Shown here one piece after another: positions 1 to 11,460 of a DNA stretch of 64,000 nt (positions are counted from its first letter, which is position 1; every line of letters starts with the position of its first letter). The notes beneath the pieces are model-generated. The model was given only the letters and a program-made list of their open reading frames with translations. It searched no databases and was not told where the DNA came from. Origin of the DNA: Gammaproteobacteria bacterium (GTDB lineage Bacteria; Pseudomonadota; Gammaproteobacteria; Pseudomonadales; Pseudomonadaceae); assembly GCA_018826895.1 (NCBI GenBank), contig JAHJYA010000067.1:62001-126000 (forward strand), read 5' to 3'. The translations under genes were made by a program, and so were the position numbers.

Positions 1-804
<804 letters not shown>

Positions 805-1860
805 TTATTCGGTTACAGGCTGCTGCGTAGGGGCTGGGCTGGATCGGTAATCGGCCCGGCGATTGAGCTGATACTCGCGTACCGCCCGGTTGTGCGCCTC
901 AAGGGTTGTGGAGAATACATGGCTGCCATCGCCCCGGGCGACAAAGTACAGACTCTTGCCGTCCACCGGATGCAGCGCCGCATGAATCGCCTCACGCCCG
1001 ACCAGGGCTATCGGCGTCGGCGGCATGCCGTCGATCACGTAGGTGTTGTAAGGCGTTGGCTCACGCAGGTGAGCGCGGGTCAGGCGGCCGTTGTAGCGCT
1101 CGCCCAAGCCATAGATAACGGTCGGGTCGGTCTGCAACCGCATACCGATACGCAAACGACGCACGAAGACCCCGGCGATCTCGCCGCGTTCCTGAGGCAC
1201 ACCGGTCTCCTTCTCGATCATCGACGCCATGATCAGCGCCTCGTAGGGGTCACGGTAAGGTAATCCCTCGGCACGCTTGGCCCACTCTTCCGCCAGCACG
1301 TTCTCTAAGCGGGTGTGCGCCTGCTTGAGCAGGTCAAAATCACTCATGCCACGCACGAAACGATAGGTATCAGGGAAGAAACGCCCTTCGGGATTCATCC
1401 CTGGTGCGCCCAAACGCGTCATCAGCTCAGCATCACTGACCCCGTCCAGGGTCTGCTGCAGCTTCTCCTGGCGCGCCAGCGCGCTGCGTACCTGGCGGAA
1501 GCTCCAGCCCTCGACCAACGTCAGGCTGTATTGCACGACCTCCCCCTGGCGCCACATGGTCAACAGGTCACGCGCGTTCTGGCCGGCGGTCAGACGATAC
1601 TCACCGCTATGCAGTGGTTGATCTTTGAGATTGAAACGCCAATAGAGGCGCAACCAAAAGGCGTCATCCAGCACGCCGTCGGCCTCCAGGCGATTGAGTA
1701 CGCCACCCGGCGTGGCGCCTGCTGGCACATCAATCAGCCGCTCTTCACTGACATTCAGGGGCTGCTCCAGCGCAGCCTGTTGGCGCCAGGCACCAAAGCC
1801 CAACGTCAGGCCGGCAAACAGCACCGCACCTTCAAGCAATAGCAAAAATAGACGTATCAC
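805..1860 (-). CDS. mltG: Endolytic murein transglycosylase MltG (YceG-like)
   Basis: Membrane-anchored lytic transglycosylase that cleaves nascent glycan strands and is thought to set their length. The single N-terminal membrane segment is residues 1-20 (RLFLLLLEGAVLFAGLTLGF). A LysM-like/YceG periplasmic region follows, with the family signature IMASMIEKETG carrying the catalytic Glu near residue 220 and the later LQTDPTVIYG and PYNTY motifs. At 351 aa it is standard length. The start is GTG, 3 nt after the pabC stop, consistent with the conserved pabC-mltG-tmk-holB order. Confidence 0.96.
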   Translation of the reverse strand: MIRLFLLLLEGAVLFAGLTLGFGAWRQQAALEQPLNVSEERLIDVPAGATPGGVLNRLEADGVLDDAFWLRLYWRFNLKDQPLHSGEYRLTAGQNARDLLTMWRQGEVVQYSLTLVEGWSFRQVRSALARQEKLQQTLDGVSDAELMTRLGAPGMNPEGRFFPDTYRFVRGMSDFDLLKQAHTRLENVLAEEWAKRAEGLPYRDPYEALIMASMIEKETGVPQERGEIAGVFVRRLRIGMRLQTDPTVIYGLGERYNGRLTRAHLREPTPYNTYVIDGMPPTPIALVGREAIHAALHPVDGKSLYFVARGDGSHVFSTTLEAHNRAVREYQLNRRADYRSSPAPTQQPVTE

Positions 1861-1863
1861 GAA

Positions 1864-2678
1864 TCAACAGCCTGCCAGATGGCCAACGAAGCCCTGCAGT
1901 TTACGGGTCAGCGGGCCAACCGGCCAGTCATGCGCACCCAGCGCTCTTACCGGCCAGATACCGTACTGGCTGTTACAGAGCAACACCTCATCCGCTGCGA
2001 GCAACTCATCGAAACTGACATCGCGCACCTCATGAGGTACACCCTGCTCATCTGCGCAGGCCAGCAACTCGGCACGCATCACCCCGGCGACGCCACACCG
2101 GGTCAGCGCTGGAGTGATCAACAGGCCATTGCTGACCAGAAACAGGTTGCTGTAGACACCTTCGACCGCTCGCCCCTGGGTATCACACATCAACCCTTCG
2201 GCACAGGCAGCATCGCTCCACTCCGCACGAGCCATGACCTGCTCCAAGCGATTGAGGTGCTTGAGCCCGGCCAGCAGCGGCTGTTCGGCAAGACGCGTAC
2301 GACAGGGATACAGCCGAACACCCTCAAGGGTGTTGGCGGCAGGGTAAGCAGGTACGGGAGTAGCCTGCAGGATGCGCCGCGGCTGCGCTGGAATGGGTGG
2401 TGCGTAGCCACGCAGCCCGTCGCCGCGGGTGAGGATCAACTTGGCCACCCCATCACCGATTGCCGCTGCAAACGCCAGTAACTCGGTCCTGACCGGCTCA
2501 AGCTCTAGGGGAATGGACAGACGCGCGCAGCCGTCGGCCAAGCGCATCAGGTGACGCTCAAGCAAACGAGGTTCCCCGTTACGCACGGCGATGGTCTCAA
2601 ATAGTCCATCGCCGTACGCCAGGCCACGGTCGCGTACCGACAACAGCTCAGCCGGCCGACCATCGACCCAGGTCAGCA

Positions 2679-2679
<1 letters not shown>
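1864..2679 (-). CDS. pabC: Aminodeoxychorismate lyase
   Basis: PLP enzyme that converts 4-amino-4-deoxychorismate to p-aminobenzoate and pyruvate in folate synthesis. It belongs to fold-type IV: the N-terminal RGLAYGDGLFET motif, the lysine in LLAGLKHLNRLEQV as probable Schiff-base residue, and EGVYSNLFLV all fit the family. I prefer the ATG at 2679, which overlaps the fabF stop as TGATG, over the TTG one codon upstream used by the ORF track. This gives 271 aa. Confidence 0.94.
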
Positions 2680-3923
<1,244 letters not shown>

Positions 3924-3969
3924 AGCAATCTCCTTTTGTTCGATTGGCAGCGCTTGGAAAGCGCTTAAA

Positions 3970-4005
3970 GAAAAGCCGCACCCCTTTAACAGGCGTGCGG
4001 CTTTT
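3970..4005 (-). terminator. Hairpin between acpP and fabF, probable attenuator/terminator
   Basis: The arms AAAAGCCGCAC and GTGCGGCTTTT form a perfect 11-bp stem, followed on the minus strand by a U-rich TTTTCTTT tract. It sits between the acpP stop and the fabF ribosome-binding site. Partial termination here would make acpP mRNA more abundant than fabF mRNA, as is normal for the highly expressed carrier protein. Confidence 0.8.
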
Positions 4006-4029
4006 CCGTGTCAGAAATCGACGATTGAA

Positions 4030-4266
4030 TTATTGCGCGTGCGCAGTAACGTAATCGATGGCTTCCTGAACGGTGGTGATCTTCTCAGCTTGCTCGTCCG
4101 GGATTTCGGTCTCGAATTCTTCTTCGAGAGCCATCACCAGCTCAACGGTGTCAAGGGAGTCGGCACCCAGGTCTTCGACGAAGGAAGCGCTGTTGGTGAC
4201 TTCTTCTTCCTTAACGCCCAGTTGCTCGGCAACGATTTTCTTGACGCGTTCTTCGATGGTGCTCAT
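4030..4266 (-). CDS. acpP: Acyl carrier protein
   Basis: 78-aa acidic carrier protein. The phosphopantetheine attachment serine is in the invariant ADSLDTVE motif near residue 38. It carries acyl intermediates for fatty-acid, lipid A and related pathways. It has its own strong promoter (4320-4347) in the gap after fabG and a hairpin downstream, so it can be expressed above the rest of the fab operon. Confidence 0.99.
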   Translation of the reverse strand: MSTIEERVKKIVAEQLGVKEEEVTNSASFVEDLGADSLDTVELVMALEEEFETEIPDEQAEKITTVQEAIDYVTAHAQ

Positions 4267-4319
4267 ACGTTGTTCTCACTCCTAATGGGACAAATCCAGG
4301 CCACTGTGCTGCGGCCAAG

Positions 4320-4347
4320 TGTATAGAAAGGGTTTTTAGCATTTCAA
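4320..4347 (-). promoter_or_regulatory. Sigma-70-type promoter of acpP
   Basis: On the minus strand TTGAAA is followed by a 16-bp spacer and TATACA, close to consensus in both boxes. The predicted start point is about 45 nt upstream of the acpP ATG. It lies in the noncoding gap between fabG and acpP, which explains independent high expression of acpP. Confidence 0.8.
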
Positions 4348-4463
4348 GCTGAATGCCGGGGTGCCCCCAGGAACACTTCAACGATCTGTCTATAAACCTG
4401 TTGCAGCTTTATAACGGATTTTAGACAGCATCTATGACAGTTTTCTGAAGGCATCCGTCACAT

Positions 4464-5207
4464 TTAGCTCATATACATCCCGCCGTTCACAGGGATAGTA
4501 GCCCCTGTGACGTAAGCCGCGCCATCGGAAGCAAGGAAAGCGACCACTTTCGCGATCTCTTCGGCCTGCCCCAAACGGCCCAGCGGAATCTGTGTCAGCA
4601 ACGCATCACGCTGCGCCTCCGGCAGCTCACGGGTCATATCGGTGTCGATAAAGCCCGGCGCTACGGCATTCACGGTAATCGCTCGCGACCCCACTTCACG
4701 CGCCAACGCACGACCGAAACCTTCCAACCCTGCCTTGGCGGCAGCATAGTTTACCTGGCCGGCATTGCCCATGGCGCCTACAACCGAACCGATATTGATA
4801 ATGCGACCATAACGCGCCTTGGTCATACCGCGCAGTACGGCTTTAGTCAGGCGATACAGGCTGCTGAGGTTGGTATTGATGACATCGAACCACTCGTCAT
4901 CTTTCATGCGCAGCATCAGGTTATCGCGAGTGATACCGGCATTATTGACCAGGATCAGCGGCTGACCGAGGTGTTGCTGAATGTGTTCAAGGGTACTGGC
5001 AACGGACTCATCATTGCTCACATCCAGCACCAGACCAGCGCCTTCGATGCCGTTTTCTTTCAACGTTTCAGCAATGCGCTCCGCGCCGGAAGCCGATGTC
5101 GCGGTACCGATGACGACCGCACCCTGGCGCCCCAGCTCCAGGGCAATTGCCTGGCCAATGCCACGGCTCGCGCCAGTAACCAGCGCCACTTTACCTTGCA
5201 GGCTCAT
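4464..5207 (-). CDS. fabG: 3-oxoacyl-ACP reductase
   Basis: NADPH-dependent reductase that converts beta-ketoacyl-ACP to beta-hydroxyacyl-ACP. It is a classic short-chain dehydrogenase: TGASRGIG cofactor loop near residue 14, NNAG near 89, catalytic Ser in IGSVVGAMG near 141, and YAAAK Tyr/Lys near 154-158. At 247 aa it is normal length. It lies between fabD and acpP in the conserved order. Confidence 0.98.
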   Translation of the reverse strand: MSLQGKVALVTGASRGIGQAIALELGRQGAVVIGTATSASGAERIAETLKENGIEGAGLVLDVSNDESVASTLEHIQQHLGQPLILVNNAGITRDNLMLRMKDDEWFDVINTNLSSLYRLTKAVLRGMTKARYGRIINIGSVVGAMGNAGQVNYAAAKAGLEGFGRALAREVGSRAITVNAVAPGFIDTDMTRELPEAQRDALLTQIPLGRLGQAEEIAKVVAFLASDGAAYVTGATIPVNGGMYMS

Positions 5208-5221
5208 AAACCTCTCCTAAA

Positions 5222-6160
5222 TCAGGCCAGCGCCGCACGAGTGGCGGCGAAGGCGTCCGGGGTGTCCAGATTATGGGTATTGATACCCTTCACACAGCGC
5301 TTATTGAGGCCCGAAAGCACTTTACCTGGGCCACATTCGACAAGATCGGTCACGCCATTCTCAGCCAGGCAAACCATCGACTCGACCCAGCGAACCGGGC
5401 TGTAGAGCTGTGCCAACAGGTTTCCAGTGAGCGCCTCAAGATCGGCGACCACGGCGGCACTGACGTTCTGTACCAGCGGGATCTGCGGCGCTTGCCAGGC
5501 AATGGCTGCCACGGCTTCGGCAAAACGTTCGGCAGCCGGCCGCATCAGCTCACAATGCGACGGTACGCTGACCGGCAGCGGCATAGCGCGCTTGGCACCA
5601 CGCGCCTTGCAGGCCTCAATCGCCCGCGTCACGGCGGCTGCGGAACCGGCGATAACCACCTGCCCTGGTGCATTGAAATTCACCGCACTGACCACCTCAT
5701 CCTGAGCGGCTTCGGCACAGGCAGCCAGCACATCGGCATCTTCAAGACCGAGAATGGCGGCCATGCCACCCTGCCCGGCCGGCACAGCCTGCTGCATCAA
5801 TTGGCCGCGCAGCTCGACCAACTTCACCGCTTCGGCGAATGGCAGGCTACCAGCGGCGACCAACGCCGAATACTCGCCCAGGCTATGACCGGCAACAAAT
5901 GCCGGCTGCGCACCACCCTGAGCCAGCCACAGACGCCACAATGCGATCGATGCGGCCAGAATGGCGGGCTGGGTCTTGTCGGTCTGGTTGAGCAGCTCTT
6001 CCGGGCCTTGCTGGGTCAGCGCCCACAGGTCATAGCCAAGCGCGGCAGAGGCTTCGGCGAAAGTTTCGCCGATCAGCGCATGCTGCGCGCCGAGTTCGGC
6101 GAGCATGGTCAGCGACTGCGAGCCCTGGCCAGGAAAAACGAATGCGAGAGATGCGGACAT
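5222..6160 (-). CDS. fabD: Malonyl-CoA:ACP transacylase
   Basis: Transfers malonyl from CoA to ACP. Residues visible: FPGQGSQ near the N-terminus, the nucleophile motif GHSLGEYSA near residue 91, and the His in VSVPSHCELM near 201. At 312 aa it has family length. It is followed by fabG after 14 nt and preceded by plsX after a 143-nt gap. Confidence 0.98.
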   Translation of the reverse strand: MSASLAFVFPGQGSQSLTMLAELGAQHALIGETFAEASAALGYDLWALTQQGPEELLNQTDKTQPAILAASIALWRLWLAQGGAQPAFVAGHSLGEYSALVAAGSLPFAEAVKLVELRGQLMQQAVPAGQGGMAAILGLEDADVLAACAEAAQDEVVSAVNFNAPGQVVIAGSAAAVTRAIEACKARGAKRAMPLPVSVPSHCELMRPAAERFAEAVAAIAWQAPQIPLVQNVSAAVVADLEALTGNLLAQLYSPVRWVESMVCLAENGVTDLVECGPGKVLSGLNKRCVKGINTHNLDTPDAFAATRAALA

Positions 6161-6303
6161 GGGAAACGGATTCCTAAAGGTCTGATCGTCAGGAAATTAG
6201 CGCCAGGCCTGGCCGAGCGCAAGAAACTGACAGTTGGATGGCGGCCCGGCGCTCGCGGTCACATCGCCATGAGCGGCCCCCGCCCAAACAGCCTGACAGC
6301 CCA

Positions 6304-7317
6304 TCATTGCAGGAGCATGGCCTCAAGGCGGCCATGCAGACGCCTGGGCAGATCCTGCTCGACTTCTATACAGGCACGTCGAATGGCACTGCCGAAGCCC
6401 TGCGGACCTGCCGCACCATGGCTCTTCACCACGATACCCTGCAGACCAAGAAAGCTGGCACCGTTGTATTGCGCAGGCGCCAACTCGCTGCGCAGGCGGC
6501 GTAAGAACGGCATCGCCAACAGACCGACAAGACGCGAAAACAAACTGCGCCGGAAGCGTGCATCGAGCCTGGCACCGATCATGGCGGCAAGTCCTTCGCT
6601 GGACTTGAGCAGGACATTACCGACGAAACCATCGCACACCACCACATCGGCCTCACCACGAAACAGCCCATCACCCTCGACGAAGCCGATGTAATTGAGA
6701 CCCGAGGCGCCCTGCAACAGACTCGCAGCCAGCTTGACCTGCTGATTGCCTTTGACCTCCTCGGTACCGACATTCAGCAGCGCGACACGCGGCGACTGCA
6801 GGCCCAGCACCTCGGCCGCCACCGCCCCCATCACCGCAAACTGATAGAGATGCTCGGCGCTACAGTCGACATTGGCGCCTAGGTCCAGCAGATGACAAGC
6901 ACCCTCCTGGGTCGGAATCGCCGTCACCATAGCGGGCCGATCGATACCCGGCAGCGTCTTGAGCACGAAGCGCGACAGCGCCATCAGTGCCCCCGTGTTG
7001 CCGGCACTGACACAGGCATGAGCACGCCCATCACGCACCAGCTCAAGAGCCACGCGCATAGATGAGTCAGGTTTGCCACGTAATGCCTGCGCCGGCCGCT
7101 CGTCCATGCCGATCACCTCGGATGCAGACTCAACGTGCAGGCGCGCGCGATCAGCTCCAGCATGCTGGGCAATCAGCTCATTCAAAAGGCTTGGTTGGCC
7201 GACTAGGACCAGGTGCAACGAGGGGATCTCAGCCAGGCAGGCGATGCTGGCCGGAACAATGCAGTGGGGACCGAAGTCCCCACCCATTGCATCAATCGCG
7301 ATGATCGGAGCGGACAA
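6304..7317 (-). CDS. plsX: Phosphate acyltransferase PlsX
   Basis: Makes acyl-phosphate from acyl-ACP for phospholipid synthesis. The family N-terminus [13 protein letters not shown] and the [10 protein letters not shown] and [16 protein letters not shown] motifs are intact over 337 aa. The start must be TTG: the next in-frame ATG falls inside the conserved AMGGDFGP motif and would remove it. The gene begins 3 nt after the rpmF stop, so coupling to rpmF translation may compensate for the poor start codon. Confidence 0.96.
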   Translation of the reverse strand: MSAPIIAIDAMGGDFGPHCIVPASIACLAEIPSLHLVLVGQPSLLNELIAQHAGADRARLHVESASEVIGMDERPAQALRGKPDSSMRVALELVRDGRAHACVSAGNTGALMALSRFVLKTLPGIDRPAMVTAIPTQEGACHLLDLGANVDCSAEHLYQFAVMGAVAAEVLGLQSPRVALLNVGTEEVKGNQQVKLAASLLQGASGLNYIGFVEGDGLFRGEADVVVCDGFVGNVLLKSSEGLAAMIGARLDARFRRSLFSRLVGLLAMPFLRRLRSELAPAQYNGASFLGLQGIVVKSHGAAGPQGFGSAIRRACIEVEQDLPRRLHGRLEAMLLQ

Positions 7318-7320
7318 GAT

Positions 7321-7503
7321 TTACTCGTCAGCGCCCTTGTCGATCACTTTGCGACCACGGTAAACGCCTTCTGGCGAAACGTGGTGACGCAGGTGAACTT
7401 CACCGGTGCTCTTCTCAACCGACAGAGCATTGCCTTCCAGTGCGTCGTGCGAACGGCGCATGTCACGGGCGGAACGGGATTTTTTGTTCTGCTGAACAGC
7501 CAT
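7321..7503 (-). CDS. rpmF: 50S ribosomal protein L32
   Basis: 60-aa basic protein of the large ribosomal subunit. The N-terminus [20 protein letters not shown] is typical of L32. It lies between yceD and plsX as in most gammaproteobacteria, linking ribosome and membrane-lipid synthesis in one operon. A GGAG ribosome-binding site precedes the ATG. Confidence 0.98.
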   Translation of the reverse strand: MAVQQNKKSRSARDMRRSHDALEGNALSVEKSTGEVHLRHHVSPEGVYRGRKVIDKGADE

Positions 7504-7516
7504 AACTTATTAACTC

Positions 7517-8044
7517 CTAAACGTTTGGGTCACGCTTTAACTGTGCCAATACACTGAACGGGTTGGACCGCGTTACCTCGTCCTCGCTCGGTTCGGGCTC
7601 ATCGAGACCCGCCGGCTGCTGGCAATCTTTAGGGTCATGTGCAGGCACGATGGGCAAAGCGAGCAACAACTCATCTTCGACCAGCGCCAGCAGATCCAGA
7701 GGATCCTCACCCACTTCCAGCACGTCATAGCCTTGCGGCACAGACTGGGTATTCGCACCTTCTTTCACCACAGCGTAATCACACGCGCTTTGGATAGGCA
7801 GAGCAACCAGTTCCAGACAACGCTGGCAAACCATCTTGACGTCCACTTCAAGCTCGCTATGGATAACCACAGCATTGCGCTCGTCACGCGCAAAGACGAA
7901 CTTCGCGCGCACCGTGCCGGCATTGTCGGCAAGCGGATCACAGAGACGCTGCAAATCGGCCAGCTGCAGCTCACCTTCTAGGGTAGCGCCGCGATCAGCC
8001 AACTTGCGGGGATCAACGTGAGGTGGAATCGGACCATTTGACAT
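7517..8044 (-). CDS. yceD: YceD family protein (DUF177), 23S rRNA accumulation factor
   Basis: 175 aa. It has the DUF177 paired cysteine motif MVCQRCLELV, an acidic VGEDPLDLLALVEDELLLALP segment and HDPKDC. Family members influence 23S rRNA accumulation, and the gene is nearly always upstream of rpmF. The promoter at 8054-8082 would place the transcript start only a few bases before the ATG, and no Shine-Dalgarno sequence fits. Confidence 0.94.
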   Translation of the reverse strand: MSNGPIPPHVDPRKLADRGATLEGELQLADLQRLCDPLADNAGTVRAKFVFARDERNAVVIHSELEVDVKMVCQRCLELVALPIQSACDYAVVKEGANTQSVPQGYDVLEVGEDPLDLLALVEDELLLALPIVPAHDPKDCQQPAGLDEPEPSEDEVTRSNPFSVLAQLKRDPNV

Positions 8045-8053
8045 AGGCGGCGC

Positions 8054-8082
8054 ATTCTAGGGATGAGACCGCCCCCTGTCAA
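8054..8082 (-). promoter_or_regulatory. Consensus sigma-70 promoter of the yceD-rpmF-plsX-fab operon
   Basis: Minus-strand TTGACA, a 17-bp spacer and TAGAAT. The -35 box is perfect and the -10 box differs at one base. With the usual 6-7 nt from -10 to start, transcription would begin near 8047, about 3 nt from the yceD ATG. Confidence 0.85.
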
Positions 8083-8153
8083 AGGGAAATTCAGCCTGTC
8101 GCCAACAGCAGCGGCCCACTAGAATCCCGGCCTATCTATATAAGGAGAACCCC

Positions 8154-8732
8154 ATGCCACCCCTGCTTCTGGCCTCCAGCTCACCCTATCGCCGCGAGCT
8201 GCTGGCTCGCCTGCAACTGCCGTTCGATTGCCAGGCACCGGACATCGACGAAAGCCGCTACCCTGACGAACCTGCCGAGGCCCTGGTCCGCCGCCTGGCC
8301 GAAGCCAAGGCCAGAGCCCTGAGCGCCCAGTATCCGCACCATCTGATCATAGGCTCGGACCAGGTCGCCGTACTGGACGACCAAGTGCTCGGCAAACCGC
8401 ACACCTTCGAGCGCGCCCAGCAGCAACTGCGCAGCGCCAGCGGCCGCAGCGTGACCTTCCTTACCGGACTGACCCTGCTCGACAGCGCCAGCGGTCAATG
8501 CCAGGTGGACTGCGTGCCCTTTACCGTACACTTTCGCACGCTCGACGACGCCTGCATCCAGCGCTACCTGCAACGAGAGCAACCTTACGACTGCGCCGGC
8601 AGCTTCAAATCCGAAGGTCTGGGCATCAGCCTGTTTCGCAGCACTGAGGGCAGCGACGCCACCAGCCTGATCGGCCTGCCACTGATCCGCCTGGTCGACA
8701 TGCTCCTGTCTACCGGCGTAGAGCTACCCTGA
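8154..8732 (+). CDS. maf: Maf-like nucleotide pyrophosphatase, YceF type
   Basis: Hydrolyses modified nucleoside triphosphates, probably 7-methyl-GTP, as a house-cleaning enzyme. The N-terminal LLLASSSPYRRELLARL motif, GSDQV near residue 67, LGKPHTFERA and the CAGSFKSEGLG region match the YceF subgroup rather than the dTTP/UTP-specific YhdE group. At 192 aa it has family length. It is divergent from yceD and preceded by an AAGGAG site. Confidence 0.94.
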   Translation: MPPLLLASSSPYRRELLARLQLPFDCQAPDIDESRYPDEPAEALVRRLAEAKARALSAQYPHHLIIGSDQVAVLDDQVLGKPHTFERAQQQLRSASGRSVTFLTGLTLLDSASGQCQVDCVPFTVHFRTLDDACIQRYLQREQPYDCAGSFKSEGLGISLFRSTEGSDATSLIGLPLIRLVDMLLSTGVELP

Positions 8733-8736
8733 ACGC

Positions 8737-8763
8737 ACAAGACCCGGCATTGCCGGGTCTTGT
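8737..8763. terminator. Hairpin between convergent maf and sppA
   Basis: ACAAGACCCGGCA pairs with TGCCGGGTCTTGT in the 50-nt gap between the convergent genes. The stem is long and GC-rich, but neither strand has a long T tract after it. It is probably a bidirectional terminator or 3'-end stabiliser. Confidence 0.7.
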
Positions 8764-8782
8764 GATGCAACAGCGCTAGCGC

Positions 8783-9772
8783 TTAACGCAGCGCCGGCCC
8801 CTGAAAGCCCATCCACAAAGCCAGATGCTCCGCCACGCTCGCACCGAGACGCTTGGCAAAACGATCGAATGGGGACTCCTGAGTGGTGAAGTCGACCATT
8901 TCCTTCTGCCCGATCACTTCACGCCCGACATAGCTCGTGCTGCCCAGCCCATCAACCAGGCCAAGCTCCAGCGCCTGCTCACCCGACCAGACCAACCCCG
9001 AGAACAGCTCAGGATGCTGCTGCCACTTGAGCCGCTCGCCACGCCCCTGCTTGACGCTCTCGATAAACTGCTTGTGAGTGGTATCCAGCACACCCTTCCA
9101 GAACAGTGCTTCCTCTTCTTTAGGAGGCTGGAACGGATCGAGGAATGCCTTGTGCTCACCCGAGGTGTAAACCCGGCGGTCGACACCCAGCTTCTCCATG
9201 ATGCCGACAAAACCAAAGCCCGCCGCCGTCACCCCAATGGAGCCGACCAAACTGGCCTTATCGGCATAGATTTCATCAGCCGCACTGGCGATGTAATAGG
9301 CACCCGAGGCACCCAGATCACTGATCACCGCATACAGTTTGATCGCCGGATACTCACCGCGCAGGCGGCGAATCTCGTCATAGATGTAGCCGGACTGCAC
9401 CGGACTACCGCCCGGACTGTTGATCCGCAGGATCACGCCACGGGTATTGGCATCCTCGAACGCCTTGCGCAGGCTGCCGACAATATTGTCAGCACTGGCC
9501 GACTCCTTGTCAGCGATCATGCCGCGCACATCAATCACCGCGGTATGCCCTGAGCCACTTGACTCGGAGGCACCGCCCGACGACAGCTTCAACAGCGGCG
9601 AGAACACCACCAAGGCGCCGAACAGATAAAGGAAGGTCAGGGACTTGAAAAAGATCCCCCAGCGCCGCGCACGCCGCTGCTCCTGCACACCCGCCAGGAG
9701 GGTTTTCTCCAGCAGCTTCCAGCTCTTCGCATCTTCCGGCTCGGCCTTTTCGGCCTTCCACTCATCAGCCAT
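8783..9772 (-). CDS. sppA: Signal peptide peptidase SppA, 36K type
   Basis: Inner-membrane serine protease that digests cleaved signal peptides. A single membrane segment lies near residues 44-63 (FFKSLTFLYLFGALVVFSPLL), followed by one S49 peptidase domain: RINSPGGSPVQSG, the nucleophile in DLGASGAYYIA, and the general-base lysine in YADKASLVGSIGV. I use the ATG at 9772 rather than the GTG two codons upstream. It overlaps the end of the HAD gene by 8 nt. Confidence 0.94.
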   Translation of the reverse strand: MADEWKAEKAEPEDAKSWKLLEKTLLAGVQEQRRARRWGIFFKSLTFLYLFGALVVFSPLLKLSSGGASESSGSGHTAVIDVRGMIADKESASADNIVGSLRKAFEDANTRGVILRINSPGGSPVQSGYIYDEIRRLRGEYPAIKLYAVISDLGASGAYYIASAADEIYADKASLVGSIGVTAAGFGFVGIMEKLGVDRRVYTSGEHKAFLDPFQPPKEEEALFWKGVLDTTHKQFIESVKQGRGERLKWQQHPELFSGLVWSGEQALELGLVDGLGSTSYVGREVIGQKEMVDFTTQESPFDRFAKRLGASVAEHLALWMGFQGPALR

Positions 9773-10457
9773 GCCCACTCACCCCAATTTCGGTTAAACC
9801 GCTAGACCGCGCCAACCACGCCGAAAGCTCGGCAAAGGTATCGAGCGCCACAGTCGGCTGATGCACGCGCAATACCGACAACGGCTGCGCCCCGCACCCG
9901 ACCGCCACGCTATGCATGCCGGCGCGGTGCGCCATTTGTATATCAAATACCGAGTCGCCGACCATCAGCGCTTCATGCGCCGCAACGCCGCACTGCGTCA
10001 ATATCTGCTGAAGCATCAGGGGATCAGGCTTACTCGCCGTTTCATCCGCGCAGCGTGTGGCGTCGAAATAGTCGTGCCAGCCATGCGCCTGCAAGACTCG
10101 CTGCAAGCCAGGCCGCCCCTTGCCGGTGGCAACAGCCAGCAGGCGCCCTTCCTGCCTGAACGCCGACAGCGCCTCGACCACCCCAGCAAACAACGGCGAG
10201 GGACTGGCCTCCAGCTTGAGGTAACAGGCGCCATAGTGCTGACGAAACCAGTCAATCCGTGCAGGATCGCGGACATCCGGATAGAGAACAGCGATCGCTT
10301 CCGGCAAGCCCAGACCGATAATGCCGCGCACCGTCTCATCACTGCGCCGCGCCCAACCACAGACATCCGCAGCATGGTGCATCGCCAGGACGATACGCCC
10401 GATGGAATCTACCAGCGTGCCGTCCCAATCAAAGATCAACAGCTTGTAGTCAGGCAC
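9765..10457 (-). CDS. HAD-superfamily phosphatase (phosphoglycolate phosphatase-like)
   Basis: Haloacid-dehalogenase fold hydrolase of subfamily IA. Motif I is [10 protein letters not shown], motif II/III segments are AVATGKGR and a conserved Lys in ETASKPDP, and motif IV is [11 protein letters not shown]. The real start is the GTG at 10457, which overlaps the rluC stop as GTGCCTGA and gives 230 aa. The longer ORF-track start would extend into rluC. The substrate cannot be told from sequence; phosphoglycolate or a pyrimidine nucleotide is plausible. It is coupled to rluC and sppA. Confidence 0.9.
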   Translation of the reverse strand: MPDYKLLIFDWDGTLVDSIGRIVLAMHHAADVCGWARRSDETVRGIIGLGLPEAIAVLYPDVRDPARIDWFRQHYGACYLKLEASPSPLFAGVVEALSAFRQEGRLLAVATGKGRPGLQRVLQAHGWHDYFDATRCADETASKPDPLMLQQILTQCGVAAHEALMVGDSVFDIQMAHRAGMHSVAVGCGAQPLSVLRVHQPTVALDTFAELSAWLARSSGLTEIGVSGHG

Positions 10458-11403
10458 CCAGCCGCTCCAGGGTGCGACTCCAGATCTCATCGACCGGTGC
10501 CTCAAGCTTCAACACACCGCCCTCGGGGAGCGGCACGGTCAACGCATAGGCGTGCAGGAACAGGCGCTTGCCGCCCAGATCGCGAATCTCTTTACTGAAG
10601 TCGTCATCGCCGTACTTGCTGTCCCCGGCAATGCAATGTCCGGCGTACTGCGTATGCACACGAATCTGGTGGGTGCGGCCAGTGACCGGCTTCGCCTCAA
10701 CCAGGGTCGCGAACTCACCGAAGCGGCGCAGTACGCGGAACATCGTCAGCGCCTCTTTGCCTTCGGTATTGACCTCGACCATGCGCTCGCCAGAGCGCAG
10801 GTTGCTCTTCTGCAGCGGTGCATTGACCTGTTTCTTGGCGGTCGCCCAGTGCCCGCGGACCAGCGCCATGTAACGCTTGTCGACACCGTCACCGCGCAGC
10901 GCCTCATGCAAGTGCCGCAGCATGCTGCGCTTCTTGGCGATCATCAGCAGGCCGGAGGTGTCGCGGTCGAGGCGATGCACCAACTCCAGATCCTTGGCAT
11001 CCGGGCGCAGCTGGCGGAACGCCTCGATCACCCCGTAATTCAAACCACTGCCGCCATGCACGGCGATACCTGCCGGCTTGTTCAGCACGATCAGCGCTTT
11101 GTCCTCGAACACAATCGCCGCTTCAAGGCGCTGCAACAGTCCTTGGGCCAAAGGCTCGGGCTCATCGCGCTCAGCCAGGCGCAGTGGCGGCACGCGAATA
11201 ATGTCACCAGCCTGCAGCTTGTACTCAGGCTTGATCCGCCCTTTATTGACCCGCACCTCACCCTTACGCAGGATTCGGTAAATCAAGGTCTTGGGCACAC
11301 CCTTGAGCTGAGTGCGGAGAAAGTTATCGATGCGCTGGCCGGCAAGTTCCGGCGCAACCTCGAGCAGCTGAACGCCGGAGGTTGGAGGGGAAGGATTCGT
11401 CAT
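10450..11403 (-). CDS. rluC: 23S rRNA pseudouridine synthase RluC
   Basis: Isomerises uridines 955, 2504 and 2580 (E. coli numbering) in 23S rRNA. It has an N-terminal S4 RNA-binding domain ([12 protein letters not shown]...), then the RluA-type catalytic motif [12 protein letters not shown] with the active-site Asp near residue 142, and the RTHQIRVH motif. The true start is the ATG at 11403 (317 aa). The ORF-track extension to 449 aa covers the noncoding rne upstream region. rluC divergent to rne is the typical arrangement. Confidence 0.96.
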   Translation of the reverse strand: MTNPSPPTSGVQLLEVAPELAGQRIDNFLRTQLKGVPKTLIYRILRKGEVRVNKGRIKPEYKLQAGDIIRVPPLRLAERDEPEPLAQGLLQRLEAAIVFEDKALIVLNKPAGIAVHGGSGLNYGVIEAFRQLRPDAKDLELVHRLDRDTSGLLMIAKKRSMLRHLHEALRGDGVDKRYMALVRGHWATAKKQVNAPLQKSNLRSGERMVEVNTEGKEALTMFRVLRRFGEFATLVEAKPVTGRTHQIRVHTQYAGHCIAGDSKYGDDDFSKEIRDLGGKRLFLHAYALTVPLPEGGVLKLEAPVDEIWSRTLERLGA

Positions 11404-11431
11404 CGCGCAATCATAACAATTTTTTATGGAA

Positions 11432-11460
11432 TTGAAGCACTTAATCATTGCTGCTATAGT
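11432..11460 (+). promoter_or_regulatory. Sigma-70 promoter of rne
   Basis: TTGAAG, a 17-bp spacer, then TATAGT preceded by the extended -10 dinucleotide TG. The predicted start near 11467 gives a leader of about 494 nt before the rne ATG. It lies in the divergent gap just upstream of the rluC start codon. Confidence 0.82.
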
